Below are positions 17,180-24,414 of a DNA stretch of 64,000 bases, one piece after another. The stretch spans positions 930,001 through 994,000 of the forward strand of contig NZ_WTYX01000002.1 in assembly GCF_009827395.1 (NCBI RefSeq), read 5' to 3'. The DNA comes from Pontixanthobacter aquaemixtae (lineage in GTDB: Bacteria; Pseudomonadota; Alphaproteobacteria; Sphingomonadales; Sphingomonadaceae). The notes under the pieces are model-generated. The model had not been told where the DNA came from and ran no database searches. It was given only the letters and a program-made list of their open reading frames with translations. A program made the translations under genes and the position numbers. Numbering within the stretch: position 1 is the first letter of the stretch; the number at the start of each line of letters is the position of its first letter.

Positions 17180-17235
17180 AGTCGCGTGAACTATTATTGC
17201 GCGCTCCATAGCGCGTTCACTGACTCAATGCGACT
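17180..17235. promoter_or_regulatory. nested dyad in mmsA leader / end of DUF819 gene
   Basis: Paired arms AGTCGC/GCGACT (17180-17185, 17230-17235), GTGAAC/GTTCAC (17186-17191, 17215-17220) and inner GCGC runs form one long imperfect dyad in the 102-base gap between mmsA's start and the DUF819 stop. It could be a terminator for the transporter gene or an operator/leader structure for mmsA. No U-tract is obvious. Confidence 0.35.
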
Positions 17236-17265
17236 CTTGTGATGGCGTTCCGGCGGACCGGTGCG

Positions 17266-18480
17266 CTAGCCGACCAGACTCATCAGATAGGCCGTCAGGA
17301 TCGCTCCATAGGTTCCCACGGCATAGCCGAGCACCGCCAGCAAAACCCCCACCGGAGCCAGCGCGGGATGGAATGCGGCGGCCAGAACGGGCGCCGATGC
17401 CGCGCCGCCGACATTGGCCTTGCTGCCAATCGCCACGAAGAAAAACGGCGCCTTGATCATCCGCGCGACTGCCAGCAGCAGGATTGTGTGGATCAACATC
17501 CAGATGATCCCGATGGCCATAAAGGCAGGCGCATCGGCGATCTTGAGAATGTTCATCTTGGTCCCGATCACCGCGACCAGCATGAAGATAAACAGCGTGC
17601 CGAATTTCGATGCGCCGATCCCTTCCAGATCGCGGGCGCGGGTGAAGCTGGCGATCAGGCCGATCGTGGTCGAGACGACCACCACCCAGAAGAAGCTGCT
17701 CGCCAGCGTTGCTTCCTCGCCCCACAGCTCGGCAAAGAACCCGCCAACAAATGTCGCCACCAGATGGCATAGGCCAACCACGGCAAAGGTCGCGCCAAAC
17801 AGCAGAATATAGTCATTGGCGCTGGCCACACGTTCGGTGGAGGCGGTGTAATCGGCCATTTTGTCGCGCAGGCGGTCAATCGCGCTGCTGTCTGCCTTGA
17901 GCCAGCCATCGACGCGTTTGCTGTCGCCCGCGCCGTAAAGCAGGAACGCCATCCAGATATTGGCGACAATGATATCGACCGCGATCAGCGCGGAGTAGTT
18001 CTCGATATTATAGCCATAGACTTCGAGCATCGCGGTCTGGTTTGCGCCGCCGCCGATCCAGCTTCCCGCCAGCGTCGCCAGCCCGCGCCATGCCGCATCC
18101 GCGCCGGTGCCGATGATCGCCGGGTCAAACTGCGCCACGATCCACAAGGCAATCGGCCCGCCGATGATGATCCCGGCGGTGGCGGTGAAGAACATGATAA
18201 GCGCTTTGGAACCCAGCCCGATCACGCCCTTCATGTCGATGCTCAGCGTCATCAGGAACAATGCGGCGGGGAGGAAGTAATCCTTGGCAATCGGCCACAG
18301 ATTGCTTTCATCGACATTGATCAGCCCGAAGGTGACCATCAAGGACGGCAGCAGATAGCACACCAGAATGATCGGGATGAAGGTGTAGAATTTCTTCCAT
18401 CCCTCGCGATCGCGGGTGAAAAACACAAAAGCCAGCACCGCTGCCAGCAAGCCCAGTATCACGCGATCATCGGTTATCAT
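17266..18480 (-). CDS. DUF819 family membrane protein
   Basis: A 404-residue polytopic membrane protein of the DUF819 (YjcL-like) family, with about 10-11 hydrophobic spans. The central motif LATLAGSWIGGGANQTAM and a C-terminal half resembling the first (IGSKANVGGAASAPVLAA) suggest an inverted repeat like that of transporters. Substrate is unknown; the fold is thought to be related to sodium-coupled carriers. It starts near the divergently read tRNA-Gly and is followed by mmsA at 102 bases, with a dyad between. It is probably a separate unit. Confidence 0.85.
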   Translation of the reverse strand: MITDDRVILGLLAAVLAFVFFTRDREGWKKFYTFIPIILVCYLLPSLMVTFGLINVDESNLWPIAKDYFLPAALFLMTLSIDMKGVIGLGSKALIMFFTATAGIIIGGPIALWIVAQFDPAIIGTGADAAWRGLATLAGSWIGGGANQTAMLEVYGYNIENYSALIAVDIIVANIWMAFLLYGAGDSKRVDGWLKADSSAIDRLRDKMADYTASTERVASANDYILLFGATFAVVGLCHLVATFVGGFFAELWGEEATLASSFFWVVVVSTTIGLIASFTRARDLEGIGASKFGTLFIFMLVAVIGTKMNILKIADAPAFMAIGIIWMLIHTILLLAVARMIKAPFFFVAIGSKANVGGAASAPVLAAAFHPALAPVGVLLAVLGYAVGTYGAILTAYLMSLVG

Positions 18481-18561
18481 CTAAGTCTCTCTTCCGCAGC
18501 TTGCCCGGTGATCCGTGTTGACGCCTTATGCGGCGCAGTGCAATCGCGCAAAGGCGATTAT

Positions 18562-18635
18562 GCGGGTGTAGCTCAATGGTAGAGCAGCAGCTTCCCAAGC
18601 TGACGACGAGGGTTCGATTCCCTTCACCCGCTCCA
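18562..18635 (+). tRNA. tRNA-Gly (CCC anticodon)
   Basis: A 74-base cloverleaf including an encoded CCA end. The acceptor GCGGGTG pairs with CACCCGC. The D arm is GCTC/GAGC, the anticodon loop TTCCCAA (anticodon CCC), and the T arm GAGGG-TTCGATT-CCCTT. The first anticodon-stem pair is a G-A mismatch. The next gene begins fewer than 20 bases downstream. Confidence 0.97.
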
Positions 18636-18653
18636 GTTTGATTGGGGGTAAAG

Positions 18654-19718
18654 GTGCCGGATCCAGGACGCGATGCCTATTTCATGGCTGACCTGTATGG
18701 CGAAATGCAGCTGGCCGAACCGGCGGCGAAGCGCACGATCGGGTCCTATGTTCCGGGGCTGGTACTGGTCGCGGTGGCGGCGCTTGCATCGCTCTGGCTG
18801 AGCGAACATTACGGCCCGCCTGCGATTCTGATGGGGCTGCTGATCGGTCTGGCGCTCAATTTCGTGAGCGCTGACAAACGGCTTTCGGCCGGGCTTGATC
18901 TGGCATCGCAGACTTTGCTGCGGATCGGGATTGTCCTGCTCGGCCTGCGGATCACATTTGCCGAGATTTCGGGGTTGGGCGTGTCGCCCTTTGTCATGCT
19001 GATCGGGATAATGACCGTGGTGATATTGGTGGGCGTGTTCACCGCGCGATTGTTCAAACAGGATATGCTGTTCGGCCTGCTCGCGGGCGGGGCAACGGCG
19101 ATTTGCGGGATATCGGCGGCGCTCGCGCTGTGGAGCATCATCGGCGAAAAGCGCATTGGCCAATCGCAATTTACCATCGTGGTGCTGGGCATCACGATTG
19201 CCAGCGCAGCGGCGATGACATTCTATCCCGCGATTGCCGGATTTCTGGGACTGTCGGACACGCAGGCAGGCTTTCTGATCGGCGCGTCGATCCATGATGT
19301 GGCGCAGTCGATTGGCGGCGGTTTCGCCTATTCGGAAAATGCCGGCGAAGTCGCCACGGTGGTCAAACTCTCGCGCGTGACCTTGCTGGTGCCGGTGTTG
19401 CTGATTGTCACTCTGGCGCTGCAGAAATTCGGCGGGGGCGCTGAAGGCGGGAAGTTCAGCCTGAAGCAGGGCCTGCCATGGTTCATCGTCGGTTTTGTCG
19501 TGCTGGTGGCGGTGAACAGCCTGGTTGCTCTGCCCGATACGGTGGCAGAAACGGGCGCGAAAGCGGCCAGCACATTGCTGCTTTTCGCGGTGATTGCCGC
19601 CGCGATCAAATCCAATCTGGCGGGGCTGCTGTCGCATGGCTTGCGGTCATTCGGGCCGGTCATTATGACCACGATCACTGCTTTCGCATTGTCGCTTCTC
19701 GCGGTGCAAATGCTGTAA
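18654..19718 (+). CDS. YeiH/UPF0324 family putative anion exporter
   Basis: A polytopic membrane protein of about 354 residues from the UPF0324 (YeiH) family. It has around ten spans, the paired motifs LLRIGIVLLGLRITF and GGATAICGISAALAL, and IGASIHDVAQSIGGG. Members have been proposed to export sulfate or related anions; the substrate here is unknown. GTG 18654 follows a GGGGTAAAG ribosome site. ATG 18684 (MADLYGEMQ) is the other candidate start. It begins 18 bases after the tRNA and could share its transcript. Confidence 0.85.
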   Translation: MPDPGRDAYFMADLYGEMQLAEPAAKRTIGSYVPGLVLVAVAALASLWLSEHYGPPAILMGLLIGLALNFVSADKRLSAGLDLASQTLLRIGIVLLGLRITFAEISGLGVSPFVMLIGIMTVVILVGVFTARLFKQDMLFGLLAGGATAICGISAALALWSIIGEKRIGQSQFTIVVLGITIASAAAMTFYPAIAGFLGLSDTQAGFLIGASIHDVAQSIGGGFAYSENAGEVATVVKLSRVTLLVPVLLIVTLALQKFGGGAEGGKFSLKQGLPWFIVGFVVLVAVNSLVALPDTVAETGAKAASTLLLFAVIAAAIKSNLAGLLSHGLRSFGPVIMTTITAFALSLLAVQML

Positions 19719-19731
19719 ATCCGGAGCTCAA

Positions 19732-19980
19732 ATGAACATCTTTACCGAACACCCCAAATCAGTCGGCGAGACCTATGCGGAACATTTCCGCACCGCGACC
19801 AGCTTCGGCTTTCCGATGATTACCGCGGGCGCGGCCTGTGTGCTGCACGGCATTTTCCCCTTCATGTTCGAGAAGACCGGCAGCAATCTGGTGCGCAAGC
19901 TGTATGACCGGATGGTCACCAACCGCGTGAAAATGACGCATGAAAGCGCTGACGGGCAGCAGCTCGACTGGTGTATCTGA
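19732..19980 (+). CDS. DUF6356 family small protein
   Basis: An 82-residue protein beginning FTEHPKSVGETYAEHF, with one hydrophobic segment (FGFPMITAGAACVLHGIFPFMF). This matches the small DUF6356 family common in sphingomonads. The function is unknown; it is probably inner-membrane associated. The C-terminus is basic and polar, ending in WCI. It follows the YeiH gene by 13 bases on the same strand and likely shares its transcript. It converges with the acyl-CoA dehydrogenase pair. Confidence 0.8.
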   Translation: MNIFTEHPKSVGETYAEHFRTATSFGFPMITAGAACVLHGIFPFMFEKTGSNLVRKLYDRMVTNRVKMTHESADGQQLDWCI

Positions 19981-19987
19981 TCGCCGG

Positions 19988-21067
19988 TCAGGCCAGCGTG
20001 CCGACTTTCCGCAAATGATATTCAAAGCCGCCTAGCAGCGCATCATTGGCCAATATCCGCTTGTGCAAATGGCTGATGCTGAGCTCGTCTGTCATGCCCA
20101 CGCCGCCATGCGTTTGGATCGCCGCTTCGCCAATTTCGCGGCCCAGCTTTCCGGTTTGCCCCTTCAGGATTGCGATATCTTTCGGCCCTGCCTGCCCCGC
20201 TTCGATCAGGGCGGCGGTGTAAAGCATTGTCGCGCGCGCTTTGCTGTAAGCGATTTTCATGTCGGCGAGCCGGTGGGCGATGGTCTGGAAGGTCATGATC
20301 GGGACGCCGAATTGCTTGCGCGTCGCGGCATATTCGGCGGTCTGTCTCAGCAACGCCCCCATCGCGCCGATGCTTTCTGCCGAGATCGCAAGGATTGCAT
20401 TGTCGAGCAGCGTGCGGATCGCGTCCGATGCATTGCCCAGCAGCAGCGAGGCCGGCGCTGCGTCAAAGCGGATATTGGCCGCACGCCGACCGTCGATGGT
20501 GGGATAGGATGTTATCGCAACTCCCTCTGCTGCCGGATCGACGGTGAAAAGCGCCAGCGTGTCGCCATGCCTTGCGGCGACCACCAGCACATCGGCATCG
20601 GCCCCGCCCAGCACCATGCGCTTCTCCCCGCTCAGCGTGATGGCATCGCCGCTGCCGCCTGATTGCATCGCCACGGCTTCGGGATCGGGGGTGCCGCGCC
20701 CTTCTTCATAGGCGAAGGCGGCAATCGCCTCTCCGCCCATGACTTTTTCGAGCCAGTCGGAATTGCCCGCGGCCAGAGCCGCTCCGCCCAAGGCCACGCT
20801 GGCAATAAAGGGCTCGGCCAGCAAATGCGCGCCAAAGGGTTCGGCAATCGCGACCATTTCCGAAGCGCCGCCGCCAAAGCCGCCATGTTCTTCGCTGAAA
20901 GGCATGCCGAGAACGCCCAGTTCGGCAAATTGCCCCCACACATCGCGCGACCAACCCGCTTCGGAGCGGACAATCGCATTGCGCTGGTCAAAATCGTAAT
21001 TCTTGGCGAGGAAGCCCGAGAGGCTGTCGCGCAGCATTTGCTGTTCGTCGGTGAAAGTGAAATCCAT
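19988..21067 (-). CDS. acyl-CoA dehydrogenase, small subunit type
   Basis: A 359-residue acyl-CoA dehydrogenase of the shorter, divergent class (MDFTFTDEQQMLRDSLSGFL; YAATRKQFGVPIMTFQTIAHRLADM; QTHGGVGMTDE). The usual middle TEPGSGSD signature is weak (AFAYEEGRGTPDPEAVA). Together with the larger gene 3 bases upstream it resembles pimeloyl-CoA dehydrogenase PimD/PimC and the alpha2-beta2 FadE pairs of steroid and bile acid catabolism, in which two unlike subunits build the FAD site. Substrate is not determined. Confidence 0.85.
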   Translation of the reverse strand: MDFTFTDEQQMLRDSLSGFLAKNYDFDQRNAIVRSEAGWSRDVWGQFAELGVLGMPFSEEHGGFGGGASEMVAIAEPFGAHLLAEPFIASVALGGAALAAGNSDWLEKVMGGEAIAAFAYEEGRGTPDPEAVAMQSGGSGDAITLSGEKRMVLGGADADVLVVAARHGDTLALFTVDPAAEGVAITSYPTIDGRRAANIRFDAAPASLLLGNASDAIRTLLDNAILAISAESIGAMGALLRQTAEYAATRKQFGVPIMTFQTIAHRLADMKIAYSKARATMLYTAALIEAGQAGPKDIAILKGQTGKLGREIGEAAIQTHGGVGMTDELSISHLHKRILANDALLGGFEYHLRKVGTLA

Positions 21068-21070
21068 CGC

Positions 21071-22279
21071 TTAATTCTCCAGCCCGACAGTTCGCGAGAT
21101 AAGGTCCCGCTGGACCTCGTTGCTGCCCGCATAGATAGTCGTCGCGCGGCTGTTGAGGTAATAAGGCATCGCCACCAGATCGAGATCGGTCCCCAGCGGT
21201 TCGACATTGGCCCCGACTCGCAAAGCCTCGTTCTGGAACGGGATCGCCTCGGTCCCGCAGACCTGCGTGATCATCACCGTCACCCGCTGGACCAGTTCCG
21301 AATTCATCGTCTTGTTCATTGACGGGAAGGACGGGTCTTTGGAAATCGGATGCCCGCTGACCGACAGTTTTTCAAAATGTTCGTAGCTGGCGATATCGGC
21401 TTCCAATTCGCCCATATCGCGCTGGAACACCGGATCTTCGGACAGCATCGTGCCAAAGCCGCTTGGGGTTGTTTTGGCGGCTTCGCGGGCGCGCTCCAGA
21501 CCGCGTTTCAGCGTCGGGCTGGCCGCGCTGCCGCCGCGTTCGTGCTTCAGAAGATGCTTGGCGACGGTCCACCCGTCATTTTCCTCACCCACGCGGCCCG
21601 ATTGCGGAACGCGGACATTGTCGAAGAACACTTCGCATTGTTCGGGGCTGCCATCGAGGCCGATGATCGGGCGGATTTCCATGCCCGGATAATCGACCCG
21701 GTCGAGCAGGAGGAAAGTGATGCCTTGCTGTTTCTTGCCCGAATTGTCGGTCCGCACCAGCATGAACATGCGGTTCGCGTGATGCGCGTAAGTCGTCCAG
21801 ATCTTGCTGCCATTGATGATGTAGTCATCGCCGTCCTTGTCTGCGCGGCAGCTCAGCGAGGCGAGGTCCGATCCCGAGTTTGGCTCAGAATAGCCCTGCG
21901 TCCAGAAATCCTTGCCCGCCAGAATTCCGGGCAGATATTTCTTCTTCTGTTCTTCGGTGCCGAGATCGATCAGCAGCGGCCCGACCATGCCAAGGCTTTG
22001 CGGCAGCAGCGGCGGCAGGTCGCGTTTCCGGTATTCCTCGGCAAAAATATAGCGCTGCTCGACCGACCAGCCGGTGCCGCCATATTCCTCTGGCCATGAC
22101 GGCGCGGCCCAGCCTTTCTTGTAAAGGATCTGGTGCCATTCCATGCACTGGTCGAACGGCGCGAAAACGCTGGTCAGCTTGCGCCCAGCCTCGCGGATCG
22201 CTGGCGTGGGGGCTTCATCGAGAAAAGCGCAGACTTCGGCGCGAAATTCCTCAAGCTCGGGGCTGAAATCAATATCCAT
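21071..22279 (-). CDS. acyl-CoA dehydrogenase, large subunit type
   Basis: A 402-residue acyl-CoA dehydrogenase with the signature WTQGYSEPNSGSDLASL, a middle beta domain (YIINGSKIWTTYAHHANRMFML) and a C-terminal STIYAGSNEVQRDLISR-like end. The latter reads ATTIYAGSNEVQ, with glycine where short-chain enzymes have the catalytic glutamate. This is the large partner of the small acyl-CoA dehydrogenase 3 bases downstream, like PimC or FadE alpha subunits. A heteromeric enzyme acting on a bulky or dicarboxylic acyl-CoA is the best reading. It is the first gene of the pair. Confidence 0.87.
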   Translation of the reverse strand: MDIDFSPELEEFRAEVCAFLDEAPTPAIREAGRKLTSVFAPFDQCMEWHQILYKKGWAAPSWPEEYGGTGWSVEQRYIFAEEYRKRDLPPLLPQSLGMVGPLLIDLGTEEQKKKYLPGILAGKDFWTQGYSEPNSGSDLASLSCRADKDGDDYIINGSKIWTTYAHHANRMFMLVRTDNSGKKQQGITFLLLDRVDYPGMEIRPIIGLDGSPEQCEVFFDNVRVPQSGRVGEENDGWTVAKHLLKHERGGSAASPTLKRGLERAREAAKTTPSGFGTMLSEDPVFQRDMGELEADIASYEHFEKLSVSGHPISKDPSFPSMNKTMNSELVQRVTVMITQVCGTEAIPFQNEALRVGANVEPLGTDLDLVAMPYYLNSRATTIYAGSNEVQRDLISRTVGLEN

Positions 22280-22353
22280 TATGTCCCTTTTCCAGTGAAG
22301 GCGGCAAGGCGCGGTACCAGATCACGCGTTGCGCGCTCTCCCAAATTTCGCGA

Positions 22354-23412
22354 TCACAGCGTACTCATATCGATCACAAAGCGATATTTCACATCGCTCG
22401 CTTCCATCCGCTCATAGGCCTCGTTGACCTCGTCCATGCGGATCATTTCGATGTCGGGCGCGATGCCTTTCTCGGCGCAGAAATCGAGCATTTCCTGCGT
22501 TTCGGCAATCCCGCCAATCCCGCTGCCGGTCAGGATCTTGCGTCCGCCCAGCAGCAAACCGGTGTGCATTTCGGGCATCATGTCGATCATGCCCACCAGC
22601 ACCTGCGCGCCATCCAGTTTCAGCAGCCGCAAATAGGGCGCGACATCGTGTTTCACCGGAATGGTGTTGAGCACCAGATCGAAATAGCCGGTCTTGGCGC
22701 GCATCGCGGCTTTGTCGGTGGTGATGAGCAAGTCCGCTGCGCCGAGCGCCAATGCGTCTTCGCGCTTGCTTTCGCTGCGGCTGAGCACGGTGACTTCCGC
22801 GCCCATCGCAACGGCGAATTTGACGCCCATATGGCCAAGCCCGCCAAGCCCCGCGACCGCGACTTTGCTGCCCGGTCCGACATTCCAGGTGCGCAAAGGC
22901 GAATAGCTGGTGATCCCCGCGCACAGCAGCGGCGCGGCATCTTCCATGCTCAGCGCGTCGGGCACTTTGATCACAAATTCATCGCGGCACACAATCCGGT
23001 TGGAATAGCCGCCCTGCGTCTTAGTGCCGTCATGCAGATCGGTCCCGCCATAGGTGCCGACCATTCCGCGCTGGCAATATTGTTCCAGACCCTGCTCGCA
23101 GTGGTCGCAGCTTTTGCAGCTATCGACCATGCATCCGATCGCAACCCGGTCACCGATTTTATGCGCGCTGACGGCATCGCCAACTGCCGCGACGGTTCCG
23201 GTAATTTCGTGCCCGGGCACAATCGGATAGTTCGTGCGGCCCCAATCATTGCGCGCAGTGTGCAAATCCGAATGGCAAATTCCGCAATGCGAAATGTCGA
23301 TCAGCACATCATTGTCGCGCAGCCCGCGCCGGGTGAATTCGAAAGGTGCCACTCCGCTTTCGGGCGATGTCGCGGCATAGCCTGTGGCGGGATATTCGTT
23401 GGTCTGTGTCAT
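22354..23412 (-). CDS. zinc-dependent NAD(P) alcohol dehydrogenase, cinnamyl-alcohol type
   Basis: A 352-residue medium-chain dehydrogenase. Catalytic zinc ligands lie in CGICHSDLH and the GHEITG segment. A structural zinc loop with four cysteines is present (SCKSCDHCEQGLEQYC). The nucleotide fold is GLGGLGHMGVKFA, and an arginine/serine-rich loop (LSRSESKRED) suggests NADP preference. This is the YahK/cinnamyl-alcohol dehydrogenase subgroup, which reduces aldehydes broadly. The start MTQTNEYPA at 23412 follows the SDR gene's stop by 19 bases, so the two are likely co-transcribed. Confidence 0.9.
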   Translation of the reverse strand: MTQTNEYPATGYAATSPESGVAPFEFTRRGLRDNDVLIDISHCGICHSDLHTARNDWGRTNYPIVPGHEITGTVAAVGDAVSAHKIGDRVAIGCMVDSCKSCDHCEQGLEQYCQRGMVGTYGGTDLHDGTKTQGGYSNRIVCRDEFVIKVPDALSMEDAAPLLCAGITSYSPLRTWNVGPGSKVAVAGLGGLGHMGVKFAVAMGAEVTVLSRSESKREDALALGAADLLITTDKAAMRAKTGYFDLVLNTIPVKHDVAPYLRLLKLDGAQVLVGMIDMMPEMHTGLLLGGRKILTGSGIGGIAETQEMLDFCAEKGIAPDIEMIRMDEVNEAYERMEASDVKYRFVIDMSTL

Positions 23413-23431
23413 GTTTGCTCCCGGCTCCGGC

Positions 23432-24226
23432 CTATCGCGGCGGCATCCGGATTGCCCCATCGAGACGGAACTGGTGGCCGTTAATATAGGTGTTGCGGGC
23501 AATCTCGACGATCAGAGAAGCAAACTCCTCCGGCTCTCCCAACCGTTTGGGGAAGGGCACACTGGCGTTCAATTGGTCCCACATTTTGGGATTGCGGTCT
23601 TTCATGCCGAGCATCAGCGGAGTCGCAAAAATCCCCGGCATGACCGAATTTACCCGGATGCCCATATCCATCAGATCGCGCGCCATCGGCAGAACCAGCC
23701 CGTTCACACCCGATTTGCAGCTGCCATAGATTGTCTGCCCGATCTGTCCGTCCTGCGCGGCGACCGAAGCGGTCAGCGTGATTGATCCGCGCTCCCCGTC
23801 ATCATTGAGCGCTTCGGCATTCGCCATTCCCAGGGCAGAATGCGAAGCGACGCGGTAACTCGCCACCAGAATGCCTTCGGCGCCAAAGGCGTAATCCTCT
23901 GTCGGCAAGCGTTTGTAGCAGTGGTTTTCCTTGTCCCAGCCCAGCGTTTTGCCGCGCTTGCTGGCCATCGCGCAATGGACCGTCACGCGTTCCTGCCCGT
24001 TGGCAGCGCGCGCTGCTTCGAAACCGTCAACCACCGATTGTTCATCCATGATATCGACATGGTGGAATGTGCCGCCAATGGCCTTGGCATGCGCTTCGCC
24101 ATCTTCGTCATTGATATCGAAAATCGCGACTTTCAGCCCGGCATCGGCCAGAGCTTGCGCGCTGGCGCGGCCCAATCCCGAAGCGCCGCCGGTTACAACT
24201 GCGGCCATGCCCGCTTCCAATTTCAT
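23432..24226 (-). CDS. SDR oxidoreductase, 3-hydroxyacyl-CoA dehydrogenase type 2-like
   Basis: A 264-residue short-chain dehydrogenase with TGGASGLG nucleotide binding, the FDINDEDGE acidic end typical of NAD use, the catalytic serine in TLTASVAA and YGSCK as the YxxxK pair. The closest known type is HSD17B10-like 3-hydroxyacyl-CoA dehydrogenase. An insertion around residues 85-115 (KRGKTLGWDKENHCYKRL) is unusual, and NNAG is replaced by VHCAMAS. It leads the alcohol dehydrogenase gene and could act on 2-methyl-3-hydroxy or other hydroxyacyl-CoAs; substrate is inferred only from family. Confidence 0.85.
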   Translation of the reverse strand: MKLEAGMAAVVTGGASGLGRASAQALADAGLKVAIFDINDEDGEAHAKAIGGTFHHVDIMDEQSVVDGFEAARAANGQERVTVHCAMASKRGKTLGWDKENHCYKRLPTEDYAFGAEGILVASYRVASHSALGMANAEALNDDGERGSITLTASVAAQDGQIGQTIYGSCKSGVNGLVLPMARDLMDMGIRVNSVMPGIFATPLMLGMKDRNPKMWDQLNASVPFPKRLGEPEEFASLIVEIARNTYINGHQFRLDGAIRMPPR

Positions 24227-24329
24227 ATATCTCTCCCTTGGTCAGACACACTTGTGGGCTGACCGGCGCATTTGAGGCAAGCAAAAATACGCCCGATGTT
24301 TGACAGTTTTGTCACACAAAGCCTGTCGA

Positions 24330-24358
24330 TTGTCATCGCTTGGTCACCAAACTGTCTC
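24330..24358 (+). promoter_or_regulatory. Pho-box-like triple direct repeat
   Basis: Three 7-base repeats, TTGTCAT, TGGTCAC and CTGTCTC, are separated by exactly 4 bases (CGCT, CAAA), an 11-base period. This is the architecture of PhoB sites (consensus CTGTCAT). TTGTCAC at 24309 and CTGTCGA at 24323 lie just upstream, out of phase. It sits 57 bases before the start of a TonB receptor-phytase-phosphatase operon, where PhoB control is expected. Confidence 0.65.
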
Positions 24359-24414
24359 TTTGGAGTCACTTGCAGTGCCTAGCGCGCCCCCAACTTCTGA
24401 TTTGGGGCTTTACC

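Noticed and set aside
15643-17211. A 522-residue plus-strand open frame
   Set aside because: It is antisense to mmsA; high GC and third-position bias create long shadow frames here.
19732-19980. Toxin or antitoxin role for the 82-residue protein
   Set aside because: It matches the DUF6356 pattern and has no partner gene in an overlapping arrangement.
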